38,406 bases of DNA from Prochlorococcus sp. AG-409-L18 (GCA_003215535.1 QCKG01000017.1:1-38406), one strand, 5' to 3'. Positions 16,110 through 26,388 are shown, numbered from the stretch's first letter. A program made the numbers and translations. The notes: generated by a model from the sequence alone, not told the origin.

Positions 16110-17744
16110 TTATGGGGGGTAGACCCTCAACCTTTGGCGGTCAGCACTCCCAAACACAGCACTCTTAAGTTGATAGCGCTTTACTAGATCAGCTTGGACT
16201 TGGATTACCTTTTCGCTGCGTGGAGACAACTCCACGCAGCGACCAAGAGGGACAACAACTTTCTCTACGGCTAATCTGCATTCTTCTAGAGCATCGACAG
16301 CATCCTCTTTATTCAGTGGCTCTGCTTGCGAAGAGTCTTGTTCGTTCGGAACAATTTCTTTGTGCTTTAGGAGTCGTTCTAGGGCCCGATCTATTTGATG
16401 AATAGTATTTGACTTTATGACATAAATTGGTATTTTTAATTTCCTCGCTTCTTTGCGAATTGATTGATTTTGACCGAGTTGATTTTTAATACTTAGAATC
16501 GCATCACAGCTGTGAATATTCTCAGTTGACTTGATTGGCCAATTGTGCTTTCTTATGACTTCATTGGCTAGTTCTTGAGAGATCCCAAAATAAAGAACAC
16601 GAAGTTGTTTTTTAAGGTTCTGTTTCCCTAAGGTTTTATTAGAAGGTGCTATTTCTTTTCTTAGAGAAGAATCTTTCAAATATGAATTATGTGGAGTAGT
16701 AGGGTTTGATATTGATGATCCTGGTTTTAATTTAGATTCTTTTGAGTTTAATATCTTTATAGCCCCATCTGAGGCTATTTCTCTTTCTTGAGGACAGGGA
16801 GGATGCCCGCGTAAAAGCAAATCAACTGTATTTGCTACGTCGGAATGAATTGACCATCGACTTCTGTTGTTGATTTCAACTGCAATAGGGAAAGTTGGCT
16901 CAGAAGCTCTCTCTAAAACAGTTTTTTGTGTCCGACGCCGCCGTGCCTCTTCATCCCCAAGAGTGACTGCTTGAATTCCTCCTACTAAATCACTAAGAGT
17001 TGGATTCTTTATCAAGTTTTCAAGCTCATTTCCATGAGCAGTTGCTATTAGCTGAACTCCTCTCTCCGCAATTGTCCGTGCTGCTTGAGCTTCAGGCTCA
17101 GTTCCAATTTCATCGATCACGATAACTTCAGGCATATGGTTTTCCACAGCCTCAATCATGACTTGATGTTGTTGTTCAGGGCGAGCAACTTGCATTCGTC
17201 TTGCTCGCCCAATAGCGGGATGTGGAATGTCCCCATCGCCAGCAATTTCATTACTTGTATCGATGATAATTACCCTTCGCTGGAGCTCATCCGCCATAAC
17301 TCTGGCGATTTCTCGAAGCGCAGTAGTTTTCCCTACCCCTGGACGTCCTAAAAGCAACAAAGACTTTTCACTTTCGATTAAATCTCTTATCATTGAAACT
17401 GTTCCGAAAACGGCTCTACCCACTCGACAGGTCAGGCCAATTACCTCTTTTTGCCTATTCAGGATTGCGCTTATTCGATGTAATGTTTTTTCTATTCCTG
17501 CGCGATTATCAGGTCCAAATGCTCCTAGTCGACTAACAGTTGCATCCAAATCATCTTTTGATAGATATTCTTGCCCAAGTTTTATTACTCGATCTGGATA
17601 TCGAGCTTCTGGTAATCGGCCTAGATCAAGAACAACTTCTATGAGTTCTGTACGATTATTTGAGCTGGCTAAAGCTTTTTGAACAGCGAGAGGCAATAGC
17701 TCAAGAAGCTGATCCAAATCATCTGTTATCTGACGGGTGTGCAT
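16110..17744 (-). CDS. Ycf45-type AAA ATPase with C-terminal R3H domain
   Basis: The N-terminal half resembles chloroplast Ycf45 and sporulation protein SpoIIIAA: Walker A GRPGVGKT at 133-140, Walker B VIVIDEIGTEPEAQAA near 204-219, and a sensor-like LIATAHGNELENLI. The last ~60 residues (GRCVELSPRSEKVIQVQADL through VFGSADRQRLRVYPP) fit an R3H domain, which binds single-stranded nucleic acid. Between them residues about 330-385 form a low-complexity Ser/Lys/Asn-rich linker, followed by a small alpha/beta segment (LRVLYFGISQELANEVIRKH) and a DAILSIKNQL stretch. Length 544. The function is unknown; a nucleic-acid-linked ATPase is the family-level inference. The ldpA and ndhN genes lie upstream on the same strand. 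Confidence 0.88.
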   Translation of the reverse strand: MHTRQITDDLDQLLELLPLAVQKALASSNNRTELIEVVLDLGRLPEARYPDRVIKLGQEYLSKDDLDATVSRLGAFGPDNRAGIEKTLHRISAILNRQKEVIGLTCRVGRAVFGTVSMIRDLIESEKSLLLLGRPGVGKTTALREIARVMADELQRRVIIIDTSNEIAGDGDIPHPAIGRARRMQVARPEQQHQVMIEAVENHMPEVIVIDEIGTEPEAQAARTIAERGVQLIATAHGNELENLIKNPTLSDLVGGIQAVTLGDEEARRRRTQKTVLERASEPTFPIAVEINNRSRWSIHSDVANTVDLLLRGHPPCPQEREIASDGAIKILNSKESKLKPGSSISNPTTPHNSYLKDSSLRKEIAPSNKTLGKQNLKKQLRVLYFGISQELANEVIRKHNWPIKSTENIHSCDAILSIKNQLGQNQSIRKEARKLKIPIYVIKSNTIHQIDRALERLLKHKEIVPNEQDSSQAEPLNKEDAVDALEECRLAVEKVVVPLGRCVELSPRSEKVIQVQADLVKRYQLKSAVFGSADRQRLRVYPP

Positions 17745-17807
17745 TGCTTTTGAAAGCCTTCAAAATCAATGAGGGATAATGACTATTGAAGCTTTTTAGC
17801 AGGATCT

Positions 17808-18878
17808 TTATAGGTATGTTCGGGTTAACCATGGATTTATTAATTGTTTGGCCTGTTTAACAGCGGCATCCCACCCTTCAGGCCAGTCTCTCAGGTTTGT
17901 TTTTTTTGCTTGGGCCTCTTGCAAAAAAGGTTGAATCAAGCTTCTAGCCATGCCACCAAATGCAATTCCTTCTGGTCCATGATCGGTTCTTAAATGAGTA
18001 ATTGTATGGGAATTGGTTCCTCCAGCCAGTTGGAGAGGGCCTGGGGGCGCTATAGGACGAATTTTCTCCCATAGAGAAACAGCCACTCTTGCAGTGCCTA
18101 TGCCAATGTCACCGCTCATTGGTCGTCCATCTAATTGCCATAGGGGCTTGAACCCATGTTTTTGGAGGCATGAATGCCGTTGCCAAAGCTCTTTGGCTAA
18201 GTCTTCTGGACTAACTTCATAACCCTCTAGACCGCAACTGACTCCAACTCTCTTTAAAAAGACATTCGCTTTTGTAATTGCATTGAGTGTATTTTTAAAG
18301 GCATCATTACGTCCCAAAGTGGTATGAATCTCAACAGCATCTGGCCTAATCTGACTAATCATAGGTGCAAGATCTTTTAGAGCTAAACGTGTATCCTCTT
18401 CATGGATTATTCCTATAGGGCAGATCGGTAAACATCTTCCGCAACCGTAACATCGACTTGGATCAATTCCTTCCTTTTGAATTGCATCAACTGGACATAT
18501 TCTTTCGCAGGGACGAGGACAGTTTTGTGGACATTTCTGAGGATCAAAAATTGCCTTCCTGAAATGTATGTCTTTCCCATCACTGATGCTTATCATTAAC
18601 CAAGGATTCTTCCCCAGACGTTTATCTGCCCAACAAATTCCTTCACGTGCAGCCTTCACTACTGCTACATCTGCTGATACATCTATACAGTGAACTCCTG
18701 CAGCAGCATATACAGCGCAGAGATCAGTAATAGAAGGTATGTCTTGGTTGCTAGCACCGCAAATCAACTTTACCCAATTCCCTTTCGCAAGAGCCAATTC
18801 GGCGCCAGAAAGCTTATTTAGATGGTGATCTTTGGAAATGTTTTTCAGTTTCTTATTAATGCCTTCATTGGTTGCCAC
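17808..18878 (-). CDS. ldpA: LdpA, iron-sulfur light-dependent period protein
   Basis: In Synechococcus elongatus LdpA is a redox-sensing Fe-S protein that tunes the circadian period to light. Here two cysteine clusters are visible: [18 protein letters not shown] near residues 112-130 and [16 protein letters not shown] just after, as in 2[4Fe-4S] ferredoxin domains, followed by the LdpA C-terminal domain ([35 protein letters not shown]). Length 356 is normal. GTG start at 18878; the gene overlaps the 3' end of ndhN by 34 bases, so they are co-transcribed and possibly coupled. Prochlorococcus has a reduced clock, so a redox role beyond timing is likely. Confidence 0.93.
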   Translation of the reverse strand: MATNEGINKKLKNISKDHHLNKLSGAELALAKGNWVKLICGASNQDIPSITDLCAVYAAAGVHCIDVSADVAVVKAAREGICWADKRLGKNPWLMISISDGKDIHFRKAIFDPQKCPQNCPRPCERICPVDAIQKEGIDPSRCYGCGRCLPICPIGIIHEEDTRLALKDLAPMISQIRPDAVEIHTTLGRNDAFKNTLNAITKANVFLKRVGVSCGLEGYEVSPEDLAKELWQRHSCLQKHGFKPLWQLDGRPMSGDIGIGTARVAVSLWEKIRPIAPPGPLQLAGGTNSHTITHLRTDHGPEGIAFGGMARSLIQPFLQEAQAKKTNLRDWPEGWDAAVKQAKQLINPWLTRTYL

Positions 18879-19306
18879 CTCAAACTTCTAGCACCTCCCA
18901 TTTCCACAACGATCTTTATGCGAGGTTCTCTTTGACATAGGTTGTGGAGGGATAATAGCTCGGAATTTGATAATACTTGCCCTTCAAGAAGCCATAGAAC
19001 TACAGGGGCCTCGCCGTTTAACAATTCGGAAAGTTGTGGGATGACTTGTTGTATCTCACCAACTGCTCCATTCCTGCCAACAGATTGATGACCTAAATGA
19101 GGGGGGCGTATGCCATGGAGTTGCATAAGAAACACTTCCGGGTCTCCAAGACCTCTAGCGGAAGTAATTTGCGTTCTATAGCCAGATGCTCGCAATCTGC
19201 GAAGTAAGCGTGTTTCTGAACCACCCTCAAGTGGAACATGAATAGCAATACAACCAGATGCTTCTAGGTCACGGCGAAAACCACGACCAGAAAGCAGCAA
19301 TGGCAT
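18845..19306 (-). CDS. ndhN: NAD(P)H-quinone oxidoreductase subunit N
   Basis: NdhN is a stromal-side (cytoplasmic) subunit specific to the photosynthetic NDH-1 complex of cyanobacteria and chloroplasts, used in cyclic electron flow and respiration at the thylakoid. The 153-residue sequence begins [19 protein letters not shown] and contains [18 protein letters not shown] and [18 protein letters not shown], all family landmarks. The start has AAAGGA about 8 bases ahead. It diverges from the ribosomal leader, so its promoter shares the 19307-19400 region. Its 3' end overlaps ldpA by 34 bases. Confidence 0.95.
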   Translation of the reverse strand: MPLLLSGRGFRRDLEASGCIAIHVPLEGGSETRLLRRLRASGYRTQITSARGLGDPEVFLMQLHGIRPPHLGHQSVGRNGAVGEIQQVIPQLSELLNGEAPVVLWLLEGQVLSNSELLSLHNLCQREPRIKIVVEMGGARSLRWQPMKALIRN

Positions 19307-19689
19307 GACTTCAATCCTTTCTACAAAAACAATAGTTCAACTTCAAGCTTATTTTTATTTAGGGACCTTTGTAGTGTAGTGTTTTAGTTTGCTTCGTTTA
19401 TCTGCGCCCGTCCGCTAGCCGGGCCTACAGAAAACGTTGCAGATCTGGCGTTTGCGTCAGATCTATTAAGGCTCGCATATGGGAGCTTAAGCTCTCTTTG
19501 CAAGGGAAACTACCGTTCTATCCAGTTCGGGCAAGTCCCAGCCAGCTGATTTGTGTGCTAGCTCCCAACCGATTCTCATGTTCATCCGCTAAGGATGAGT
19601 AAAAGATTTTCCGGTGGAGACTCTGCTTCTTTCTCAGCCTTTTACCCAACCCTGTTTATTGGGTTTTATCGCTGGCGTTTTTACTTTCC
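19307..19689 (+). promoter_or_regulatory. Structured leader and promoter region of the ribosomal supercluster
   Basis: No gene fits this 383-bp gap between divergent ndhN and rplC. It is rich in inverted repeats on the RNA level: GCCCG/CGGGC (19406-19424), a 10-bp stem AGATCTGGCG/CGTCAGATCT with TTTG loop (19441-19464, one G-U), the palindrome GAGCTTAAGCTC (19483-19494), TCATCC/GGATGA (19582-19598) and CCCAA/TTGGG followed by TTTT (19645-19667). The last is close enough to rplC to act as an attenuator or to mask initiation. Autoregulation by L4 of S10-type leaders is known in E. coli; any such mechanism here is inference. No convincing -10/-35 pair was identified. Confidence 0.55.
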
Positions 19690-20349
19690 ATGGCTATTGG
19701 CATCCTCGGGAAGAAGTTGGGCATGTCTCAGCTCTTCGACGATAAAGGCAGAGCTGTCCCGGTAACTCTTATCGAGGCAGGCCCTTGTCGCATCACACAA
19801 CTTAAGAGCAAGTCTATCGATGGTTATTCTTCGGTTCAGATTGGATTTGGTGACACTCGTGAGAAGTTGATAAATAAGCCATCTATTGGTCATCTGTCCA
19901 AGTCAGGCGAAGTGTTATTGCGCCATTTGCGTGAATATCGAGTTGAAGCTCTTGATGGTCTTGAGCTTGGTAATCCCGTGACTGTGGGTAATTTTGAAGC
20001 GGGTCAGAAAGTTGATGTGAGTGGGGACACTATGGGCCGTGGCTTTTCTGGTTATCAGAAACGTCATGGTTTTAGCCGAGGCCCCATGACTCATGGTTCT
20101 AAGAACCATCGTGAGCCTGGCTCAACGGGTGCTGGCACTACTCCAGGACGTATATACCCAGGTAAACGTATGGCTGGTCGCTATGGAGGGAAAAAAGTTA
20201 CCACTCGAGGCCTCACTATTTTGAGAGTAGATAGTGAGAGGAATCTCCTGGTTGTAAAGGGCTCTGTTCCAGGGAAACCAGGGGCTTTGCTTAATATCCG
20301 CCCTGCAAAAGTTGTGGGCTCCCAATCTCTTAAGGGAGGTAGTAAGTGA
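19690..20349 (+). CDS. rplC: 50S ribosomal protein L3
   Basis: L3 binds 23S rRNA near the peptidyl-transferase centre and is an early assembly protein. The start [20 protein letters not shown] is typical, with [30 protein letters not shown] as the long extension that reaches the rRNA core. Length 219 is normal for cyanobacteria. It is the first gene of the cluster; rpsJ (S10), which precedes rplC in E. coli, is not here. Its stop overlaps the rplD start. Confidence 0.98.
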   Translation: MAIGILGKKLGMSQLFDDKGRAVPVTLIEAGPCRITQLKSKSIDGYSSVQIGFGDTREKLINKPSIGHLSKSGEVLLRHLREYRVEALDGLELGNPVTVGNFEAGQKVDVSGDTMGRGFSGYQKRHGFSRGPMTHGSKNHREPGSTGAGTTPGRIYPGKRMAGRYGGKKVTTRGLTILRVDSERNLLVVKGSVPGKPGALLNIRPAKVVGSQSLKGGSK

Positions 20350-20984
20350 TGGCTAGCTGTGTTGTTCGTGATTGGGAAGGTAAGGAGTCAGGTCAAGCAA
20401 GTATTGATTTGAAGGTTGCCAAGGAATCGAGTGCTCTCGACCTTATGCATAGGGCTGTTTTGCGACAACAGGCTCATAGCAGGCAGGGTACGGCGAGTAC
20501 TCTTACTCGCTCAGAAGTTCGTGGTGGTGGTCGAAAGCCTTACAAGCAGAAAGGAACCGGTAGAGCCAGGCAAGGTTCTATCAGGACACCTCTCCGTCCA
20601 GGAGGTGGAATCATTTTTGGACCTAAGCCTCGCGTTTATAACCTTTCAATGAATAGAAAGGAGCGGCGTCTTGCTTTGAGAACAGCTCTTATGGCGAGAC
20701 TTGAGGATCTCCTTGTGGTTAAGGATTTTGGGTTGACACTTCAAAAACCCAAGACTAAAGAGATCACTGATGCGCTTGGGCGTTTGGGAATCAGTCTTGA
20801 CTCCAAGGTGCTGATAATCCTTTCAAAACCCTCAGAGATCATTAGACGCTCTGTAAATAATCTCCAGAGGGTCAAGGTGATTGCAGCAGATCAGCTGAAT
20901 GTATTCGATCTTCTCCATGCCAATGCACTGGTTGTTGGTGAGGACGCTCTTGCAACAATCCAGGAGGTATATGGAAATGACTGA
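20349..20984 (+). CDS. rplD: 50S ribosomal protein L4
   Basis: L4 lines the upper exit tunnel, and in E. coli also represses the S10 operon. The conserved loop is visible as [35 protein letters not shown]. The ATG at 20349 overlaps the rplC stop codon (ATGA-like coupling); an in-frame GTG sits just before at 20346. Length 211. The 3' end overlaps rplW by 8 bases. Confidence 0.98.
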   Translation: MASCVVRDWEGKESGQASIDLKVAKESSALDLMHRAVLRQQAHSRQGTASTLTRSEVRGGGRKPYKQKGTGRARQGSIRTPLRPGGGIIFGPKPRVYNLSMNRKERRLALRTALMARLEDLLVVKDFGLTLQKPKTKEITDALGRLGISLDSKVLIILSKPSEIIRRSVNNLQRVKVIAADQLNVFDLLHANALVVGEDALATIQEVYGND

Positions 20985-21279
20985 GGCTTTCTCTGGGCGT
21001 TTGGCTGATGTAATTCGTCGGCCATTGATCACTGAAAAAGCTACCAGAGCTTTGGAGCTAAATCAGTACACTTTTGAGGTGGATCATCGAGCTGCTAAGC
21101 CTGATATAAAGGCCGCAGTTGAAAAGATGTTTGATGTCCGAGTAGTGGGGGTTAGCACAATGAACCCTCCACGGCGTACCCGTCGTGTTGGTCGCTTTTC
21201 TGGTAGGCGTGCACAGGTCAAAAAGGCTGTGGTCAAGCTTGCCGAGGGAAACACGATTCAACTTTTCCCTGAGTCTTAA
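20977..21279 (+). CDS. rplW: 50S ribosomal protein L23
   Basis: L23 sits at the tunnel exit and docks trigger factor and the signal recognition particle. The product begins [27 protein letters not shown] and is 100 residues, the family norm. The start at 20977 is favoured over ATG 20971 and the longer open frame from 20899 because AGGAGGT at 20962-20968 is 8 bases before it and only 2 before 20971. It overlaps the rplD end. Confidence 0.97.
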   Translation: MTEAFSGRLADVIRRPLITEKATRALELNQYTFEVDHRAAKPDIKAAVEKMFDVRVVGVSTMNPPRRTRRVGRFSGRRAQVKKAVVKLAEGNTIQLFPES

Positions 21280-21293
21280 GGGAGCTAATTATT

Positions 21294-22157
21294 ATGGCAA
21301 TCCGTACTTTCCGTCCCTATAGCCCTGGAACCCGTGGAAGGGTCGTTACTGATTTCAGTGAGGTAACTGAACGTAAGCCTGAACGTTCCCTTTTAGTCGC
21401 AAAACATCGACGTAAAGGTCGCAATAATCGAGGGGTTATTACTTGTCGTCATCGTGGTGGAGGTCATAAGCGTTTATATCGGGTGGTTGATTTTCGTCGT
21501 AATAAACATGGCATTACAGCCAAAGTTGCTGCTATTCACTATGACCCTCACCGAAATGCTCGTCTTGCGCTGCTGTTTTATGCCGACGGTGAGAAGCGTT
21601 ACATTCTTGCCCCAGCGGGGGTAACAGTAGGTCAGGAAGTCGTTTCCGGACCAGATGTACCAATCGAGCCTGGTAATGCCATGCCTCTTTCGGCCATGCC
21701 TTTAGGTTCTAACGTGCATTGTGTCGAGTTGTTTGCAGGTCGTGGTGGACAAATGGTTCGTTCGGCTGGCTCAAGTGCACAGGTTATGGCTAAGGAGGGC
21801 GACTATGTTGCTTTGAAATTGCCTTCTACTGAGGTTCGTCTTGTCAGAAGAGAGTGTTATGCAACTCTTGGTGAGGTAGGTAATTCCGAAATTAGGAATA
21901 CCAGCCTTGGGAAGGCTGGTAGACGTCGCTGGCTTGGCCGTAGGCCTCAGGTTCGAGGGAGCGTTATGAACCCTTGTGATCATCCTCATGGTGGTGGTGA
22001 GGGACGAGCACCGATTGGCCGGTCTGGACCAGTTACTCCTTGGGGTAAGCCCGCTCTTGGGCTTAAGACCAGAAAAAGGAACAAACCTAGTAATCGGTTT
22101 GTTCTTCGTAAACGTCGTCGCGTCTCTAAGAGGAGTCGTGGCGGAAGGGATTCCTGA
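21294..22157 (+). CDS. rplB: 50S ribosomal protein L2
   Basis: L2 is the large, highly conserved protein needed for subunit joining and peptidyl transfer. [16 protein letters not shown] opens the 287-residue product; [23 protein letters not shown] and the C-terminal [20 protein letters not shown], which contains the functionally essential histidine, are intact. The basic tail [15 protein letters not shown] is usual in the family. It starts 14 bases after rplW. Confidence 0.98.
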   Translation: MAIRTFRPYSPGTRGRVVTDFSEVTERKPERSLLVAKHRRKGRNNRGVITCRHRGGGHKRLYRVVDFRRNKHGITAKVAAIHYDPHRNARLALLFYADGEKRYILAPAGVTVGQEVVSGPDVPIEPGNAMPLSAMPLGSNVHCVELFAGRGGQMVRSAGSSAQVMAKEGDYVALKLPSTEVRLVRRECYATLGEVGNSEIRNTSLGKAGRRRWLGRRPQVRGSVMNPCDHPHGGGEGRAPIGRSGPVTPWGKPALGLKTRKRNKPSNRFVLRKRRRVSKRSRGGRDS

Positions 22158-22192
22158 TGTCATTCACTGATTTATTTTTTTCCTAATCTGTT

Positions 22193-22468
22193 ATGGGACG
22201 TTCATTAAAAAAAGGACCATTTATTGCTGACAGTCTTCTTAAGAAGGTTGAGAAGCAAAATAGTGATGATGACAAATCAGTTATCAAAACCTGGTCACGT
22301 GCTTCGACAATCCTTCCAATGATGATTGGACATACCATTGCAGTGCACAATGGTAAGACACATATACCTGTATTTATTACAGAGCAGATGGTTGGGCACA
22401 AGTTGGGTGAATTCGCACCAACTCGTACATATAAGGGCCATATAAGAGACAAAAAAGGAGGCCGCTGA
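22193..22468 (+). CDS. rpsS: 30S ribosomal protein S19
   Basis: S19 binds 16S rRNA in the head of the small subunit with S13. The 91-residue product starts [20 protein letters not shown] and contains [25 protein letters not shown] and [16 protein letters not shown], all universal landmarks. It lies 35 bases after rplB and 5 bases before rplV, in the standard S10-cluster order. Confidence 0.98.
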   Translation: MGRSLKKGPFIADSLLKKVEKQNSDDDKSVIKTWSRASTILPMMIGHTIAVHNGKTHIPVFITEQMVGHKLGEFAPTRTYKGHIRDKKGGR

Positions 22469-22473
22469 CCATC

Positions 22474-22839
22474 ATGACTAATTCATCTCTTACTACTCCA
22501 GTAGCTCAGGCTCATGGTCGGTATATTCGAGGCTCTGTCTCCAAGGTCCGACGTGTGCTTGATCAGATTCGTGGTCGGACTTACCGCGATGCCTTGATCA
22601 TGTTGGAGTTCATGCCTTATCGCTCCACAGGCCCTATTACTAAGGTATTGAGGTCTGCTGTAGCGAATGCTGAGCACAACCTTGGCCTTGATCCAGCTTC
22701 CTTAGTAATTACTAGCGCTATTGCTGATATGGGCCCAGCAATGAAGCGCTATAGGCCTCGAGCCCAAGGCCGTGCTTTTGCGATCAAAAAGCAGACTTGT
22801 CATATCAGCATTGCTGTGACAAGTCAGGCTGAATCCTGA
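22474..22839 (+). CDS. rplV: 50S ribosomal protein L22
   Basis: L22 reaches through domain regions of 23S rRNA into the exit tunnel, where macrolide-resistance mutations map. The fold landmarks [39 protein letters not shown] and the tunnel loop [26 protein letters not shown] are present. Length 121. It begins 5 bases after rpsS, with an overlapping-type GAGGCCGC region as weak ribosome-binding sequence. Confidence 0.97.
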   Translation: MTNSSLTTPVAQAHGRYIRGSVSKVRRVLDQIRGRTYRDALIMLEFMPYRSTGPITKVLRSAVANAEHNLGLDPASLVITSAIADMGPAMKRYRPRAQGRAFAIKKQTCHISIAVTSQAES

Positions 22840-22865
22840 CCCTGACCTCCTGACTTAATCGACTG

Positions 22866-23594
22866 ATGGGACACAAAATCCATCCAACTGGTTTACGCCT
22901 GGGGATAACCCAGGAACATCGCTCTCGTTGGTATGCACCTGCAAAGACTTATCCCCTTCTCTTGCAAGAGGATGACAGAATTCGTCAATTTATAACTAAG
23001 AAATATGGGGCAGCAGGCATTAGTGATGTTTTGATAGCGCGAAAAGCAGATCAACTTGAAGTTGAGTTAAAGACAGCTAGACCAGGAGTCATTGTTGGAC
23101 GCCAGGGCAGTGGGATTGAAGATCTTCGCTCTGGGATTCAGAAAACCATTGGGGATCGCAGTAGACAAGTACGAATTAATGTTGTTGAAGTTGATCGGGT
23201 AGATGCAGATGCTTTTCTGTTGGCCGAATATATAGCTCAGCAGTTGGAGAAACGGGTTGCCTTTCGTAGGACCATTCGTATGGCGGTCCAGCGAGCTCAA
23301 AGGGCAGGTGTTTTGGGCCTAAAAATTCAAGTAGGAGGTCGCTTGAATGGAGCTGAGATCGCTAGGACAGAGTGGACTCGAGAAGGGCGTGTCCCTCTCC
23401 ATACACTTAGAGCCGAAATCGATTATGCAACTAAGGTTGCCACTACAACTTACGGAGTCCTTGGCATCAAAGTCTGGGTTTTTAAAGGAGAAGTATTGGC
23501 AAAAGAAGATCAGGCGATGCCAGTGGGTGTAAGCCCAAGGCGAAAGGGCAATCGACGGCCCCAACAGTTCGAAGACCGCTCTAACGAGGGCTGA
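22866..23594 (+). CDS. rpsC: 30S ribosomal protein S3
   Basis: S3 forms part of the mRNA entry channel. The product has the N-terminal [24 protein letters not shown], a KH-2 domain with [17 protein letters not shown] (the GxxG loop), and the C-terminal domain with [34 protein letters not shown]. Length 242, including a polar tail ([20 protein letters not shown]) of the size seen in cyanobacteria. rplP follows after 16 bases. Confidence 0.98.
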   Translation: MGHKIHPTGLRLGITQEHRSRWYAPAKTYPLLLQEDDRIRQFITKKYGAAGISDVLIARKADQLEVELKTARPGVIVGRQGSGIEDLRSGIQKTIGDRSRQVRINVVEVDRVDADAFLLAEYIAQQLEKRVAFRRTIRMAVQRAQRAGVLGLKIQVGGRLNGAEIARTEWTREGRVPLHTLRAEIDYATKVATTTYGVLGIKVWVFKGEVLAKEDQAMPVGVSPRRKGNRRPQQFEDRSNEG

Positions 23595-23610
23595 CAAGGA
23601 GATCTAAATC

Positions 23611-24090
23611 ATGCTTAGTCCAAAACGAGTCAAATTCCGGAAACAGCAACGAGGCCGCATGCGCGGCGTAGCTACCCGAGGCAACACAATTGCCTTTGGG
23701 CAGTTCGCATTACAAGCCCAAGAGTGTGGTTGGATCACCTCACGTCAGATAGAGGCTAGTAGGAGAGCGATGACGCGTTACGTCAAACGTGGCGGGAAGA
23801 TTTGGATTCGGATTTTTCCGGATAAACCAGTCACTATGAGGCCTGCTGAAACTCGGATGGGATCGGGTAAGGGTAATCCTGAATTTTGGGTCGCCGTCAT
23901 TAAGCCTGGTCGAATTCTGTTTGAAATGGGTGGAGAGGAGATTACTGAAGCAATAGCTCGGGAAGCGATGAGGCTTGCTCAATACAAGCTCCCCGTTAAA
24001 ACAAAGTTTCTAGCTCTCCCCGACTCCGACCAGGAGCTTCAAAGCGCTCCTTCTTCCAGTTTGCCAACCGTTCCCACCTTGGAGACTTAA
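23611..24090 (+). CDS. rplP: 50S ribosomal protein L16
   Basis: L16 organises the A-site region of 23S r[62 protein letters not shown]-type landmarks are intact. At 159 residues it is about 20 longer than the usual ~138; the extra is a Ser/Pro-rich C-terminal tail ([20 protein letters not shown]) with no known role. rpmC starts 3 bases after the stop. Confidence 0.97.
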   Translation: MLSPKRVKFRKQQRGRMRGVATRGNTIAFGQFALQAQECGWITSRQIEASRRAMTRYVKRGGKIWIRIFPDKPVTMRPAETRMGSGKGNPEFWVAVIKPGRILFEMGGEEITEAIAREAMRLAQYKLPVKTKFLALPDSDQELQSAPSSSLPTVPTLET

Positions 24091-24093
24091 ATC

Positions 24094-24306
24094 ATGGCCA
24101 GACCAGATCCTGCCGAGGTGCGGAAGCTCACCGATGCTGACATCACTGAACAAGTTGATGACATTCGTCGCGAGCTTTTTGATCTTCGCTTTCAGCAAGC
24201 AACTCGGCAGCTCACGAACACCCACCGTTTTAAAGATGCCCGAATTAAGTTGGCGCAACTTTTGACTGTGCAACAAGAGCGAAGCAGCTCTAACACCTCA
24301 TCCTGA
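24094..24306 (+). CDS. rpmC: 50S ribosomal protein L29
   Basis: L29 lies at the tunnel exit beside L23. The 70-residue, mostly helical product contains the family core [29 protein letters not shown] and [15 protein letters not shown]. It starts 3 bases after rplP, so translation is probably coupled, and is followed by rpsQ after 17 bases. A short Ser-rich tail (SSSNTSS) ends it. Confidence 0.96.
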   Translation: MARPDPAEVRKLTDADITEQVDDIRRELFDLRFQQATRQLTNTHRFKDARIKLAQLLTVQQERSSSNTSS

Positions 24307-24323
24307 TTACCTCTTTACCAACC

Positions 24324-24590
24324 ATGGCACTCAAGGAAAGGGTAGGCACCGTAGTAAGCAACAAGATGGACAAAACAGTGGTAGTAGCGGTTGAGAACCG
24401 CTTCCCTCACCCCATCTATCAGAAGACGGTTAGCCGGACAACCCGCTACAAAGCTCATGATTCAGAAAACAATTGTCGGGTAGGTGACAGAGTTCGCATT
24501 ATTGAAACTCGTCCACTAAGTGCATCTAAGCGCTGGTCAGTTTCTGAGGTACTCAGTCACAGCGCTAAAGAGGAGGAGGTTGCGAAATGA
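24324..24590 (+). CDS. rpsQ: 30S ribosomal protein S17
   Basis: S17 is a primary 16S rRNA-binding OB-fold protein. The 88-residue product has the family landmarks [57 protein letters not shown]. Its stop overlaps the rplN start by 4 bases (ATGA), so the two are translationally coupled. AGGAGG in the final codons serves as the rplN ribosome-binding site. Confidence 0.97.
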   Translation: MALKERVGTVVSNKMDKTVVVAVENRFPHPIYQKTVSRTTRYKAHDSENNCRVGDRVRIIETRPLSASKRWSVSEVLSHSAKEEEVAK

Positions 24591-24952
24591 TTCAGCAAGA
24601 AACTTTCCTTACTGTCGCTGATAACAGCGGTGCAAAGCGTATTCAATGCATACGTGTCTTGGGATCTAATCGACGTTATGCACATGTTGGAGATGTAATT
24701 GTCGCTGCCGTAAAGGATGCGATGCCAAATATGGGTGTGAAGAAATCAGATGTTGTCAAGGCAGTAGTAGTACGTACTAAGGCGACTATGCGGCGTGAGA
24801 CGGGTAACTCAATTCGATTTGATGACAATGCGGCAGTTCTTATTAATGATGATAAGAACCCTAGGGGCACTAGGGTTTTTGGGCCTGTTGCACGTGAGCT
24901 TCGCGAGCGAAACTTCACGAAAATCGTATCTCTTGCTCCGGAGGTGATTTGA
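24587..24952 (+). CDS. rplN: 50S ribosomal protein L14
   Basis: L14 forms an intersubunit bridge and is the docking site of ribosome silencing factor RsfS. The 121-residue product starts [21 protein letters not shown] and includes [15 protein letters not shown] and [27 protein letters not shown], all conserved. AGGAGG lies 5-10 bases before the start, inside the rpsQ end. The next gene begins directly after its stop codon. Confidence 0.98.
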   Translation: MIQQETFLTVADNSGAKRIQCIRVLGSNRRYAHVGDVIVAAVKDAMPNMGVKKSDVVKAVVVRTKATMRRETGNSIRFDDNAAVLINDDKNPRGTRVFGPVARELRERNFTKIVSLAPEVI

Positions 24953-25309
24953 ATGACAAATCTAATGAACAAATCACAATCATCCAAGCCAATCAAGATG
25001 AGGATTCGCAAAGGTGACACTGTTCAAGTTATCAATGGCAAGGACAAGGGGAAAACAGGTGAGGTTTTGAAAACTTTGCCCATTCAGAATCGTGTGATCG
25101 TCCAAGGAATAAATCTTAGAACTCGTCATTTGAAACCCACTCAGGAAGGAGAGGCTGGGAGGATTGTTAATGAAGAGGCTTCTTTGCATGCATCTAATGT
25201 GATGCTCTATTCCAAAGCCAAAAAAGTAGCGAGTCGAGTAGAAGTTTTTGTTGATAAAGATGGAATTAAGAAGCGACGTTTAAAAAAGACAGGTGAATTA
25301 ATTGATTAA
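24953..25309 (+). CDS. rplX: 50S ribosomal protein L24
   Basis: L24 is an assembly initiator with a KOW domain: [28 protein letters not shown] starts at residue 16. The frame opens at ATG 24953, abutting the rplN stop; ATG 24965 is an alternative, and the core Met is at 24998. A 15-residue N-terminal leader is usual in this lineage. A strong hairpin spans the stop codon (25290-25320) and 100 bases separate it from rplE, the largest gap within this part of the cluster. Confidence 0.96.
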   Translation: MTNLMNKSQSSKPIKMRIRKGDTVQVINGKDKGKTGEVLKTLPIQNRVIVQGINLRTRHLKPTQEGEAGRIVNEEASLHASNVMLYSKAKKVASRVEVFVDKDGIKKRRLKKTGELID

Positions 25310-25320
25310 TTAATCACCTG
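25290..25320 (+). terminator. Hairpin at the rplX stop codon, inside the cluster
   Basis: CAGGTGA pairs with TCACCTG, and after one bulged A the stem continues through TTAATT/AATTAA to a 2-4 base loop, giving about 13 pairs. The stop codon of rplX (25307-25309) is inside it. It is followed by a T/C-rich stretch, not a pure T run. It may be a partial terminator, an RNA-stability element or a processing point that separates rplX from rplE. Confidence 0.5.
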
Positions 25321-25411
25321 CCTTTCTCGTTCTTTCTCCAAGGACTCCCCAACTATCTTCAAAGCTCATTCAATTGACTTCTGACCAATTCCAGAAGCAC
25401 ACTTTTAATCC

Positions 25412-25951
25412 ATGTCACTCAAAAAGCGTTATAAGGAGACTATTCAGCCAAAATTGCTGAAAGATTTAAGTCTCTCGAATATCCACCAGGTCCCTAAGGT
25501 GATGAAAGTCACTGTTAATAGAGGGCTAGGAGAAGCTGCCCAGAATGCCAAGTCCTTGGAAGCTTCGATATCCGAATTAGCTACAATTACTGGTCAGAAG
25601 GTACTAGTTACAAGGGCTAAGAAGGCAATTGCAGGTTTTAAAATTCGCGAGGGGATGCCAATTGGTTGTGCGGTGACTCTTCGAGGTGAGCGTATGTATG
25701 CATTTTTGGAACGATTAATCAATCTTGCATTGCCAAGGATTAGGGATTTCCGTGGGGTGAGCCCAAAAAGCTTTGATGGCCGAGGTAACTACACCCTTGG
25801 AGTACGAGAGCAAATTATTTTCCCAGAGATTTCTTTTGACAAAATCGACGCCATCAGGGGCATGGACATCACCATCGTGACCAGCGCCCGAACGGATGAA
25901 GAGGGCCGAGCCCTCCTCCGCGAGATGGGAATGCCCTTCCGTAGCAACTAA
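25412..25951 (+). CDS. rplE: 50S ribosomal protein L5
   Basis: L5 binds 5S rRNA and contacts the P-site t[24 protein letters not shown] opens the 179-residue product, with [46 protein letters not shown] and [34 protein letters not shown]. All are standard. rpsN (S14), which follows in many bacteria, is absent; rpsH comes next after 20 bases, as in other cyanobacteria. Confidence 0.98.
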   Translation: MSLKKRYKETIQPKLLKDLSLSNIHQVPKVMKVTVNRGLGEAAQNAKSLEASISELATITGQKVLVTRAKKAIAGFKIREGMPIGCAVTLRGERMYAFLERLINLALPRIRDFRGVSPKSFDGRGNYTLGVREQIIFPEISFDKIDAIRGMDITIVTSARTDEEGRALLREMGMPFRSN

Positions 25952-25971
25952 ACCCCTCTTCGCAGACGACT

Positions 25972-26373
25972 ATGGCAAACCACGATCCAATTTCAGACAT
26001 GCTCACTCGCATTCGAAATGCTAGTGAGAAACGTCACCAGTCCACTCGTATACCTGCTTCACGCATGTCTAGGAGTATTGCAAAAGTCCTTCAAAAGGAA
26101 GGATTTATTGCTGAAATCACAGAAGAAGGAGAGGGTGTAAGCACTCAACTAATCCTTCAGCTGAAATATAGCGGTAAGCATCGCTATCCCACAATTCGTT
26201 CGATGCAGCGAGTTAGTAAGCCTGGCTTGAGGATTTATAAGAACACTAGGGGCCTTCCTAAAGTTTTAGGTGGACTCGGAGTGGCGATCATTTCTACTTC
26301 CAAAGGTGTTATGAGCGATCGAGATGCTCGCAAACAAGGCGTTGGCGGAGAAGTTCTCTGCTACGTCTATTGA
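25972..26373 (+). CDS. rpsH: 30S ribosomal protein S8
   Basis: S8 is a primary binder of 16S rRNA helix 21 and, in E. coli, the repressor of the spc operon. The 133-residue product starts [23 protein letters not shown] and ends with [31 protein letters not shown], the signature C-terminal region with the RNA-binding Ser/Thr and the Glu of GGEVL. rplF follows after 15 bases. Confidence 0.98.
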   Translation: MANHDPISDMLTRIRNASEKRHQSTRIPASRMSRSIAKVLQKEGFIAEITEEGEGVSTQLILQLKYSGKHRYPTIRSMQRVSKPGLRIYKNTRGLPKVLGGLGVAIISTSKGVMSDRDARKQGVGGEVLCYVY

Positions 26374-26388
26374 TCAGGAGTTTTAATT

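Noticed and set aside
20899-20976. Extended start of rplW at 20899
   Set aside because: It lies inside rplD; the AGGAGGT at 20962 fits the 20977 start and gives the usual 100-residue L23.
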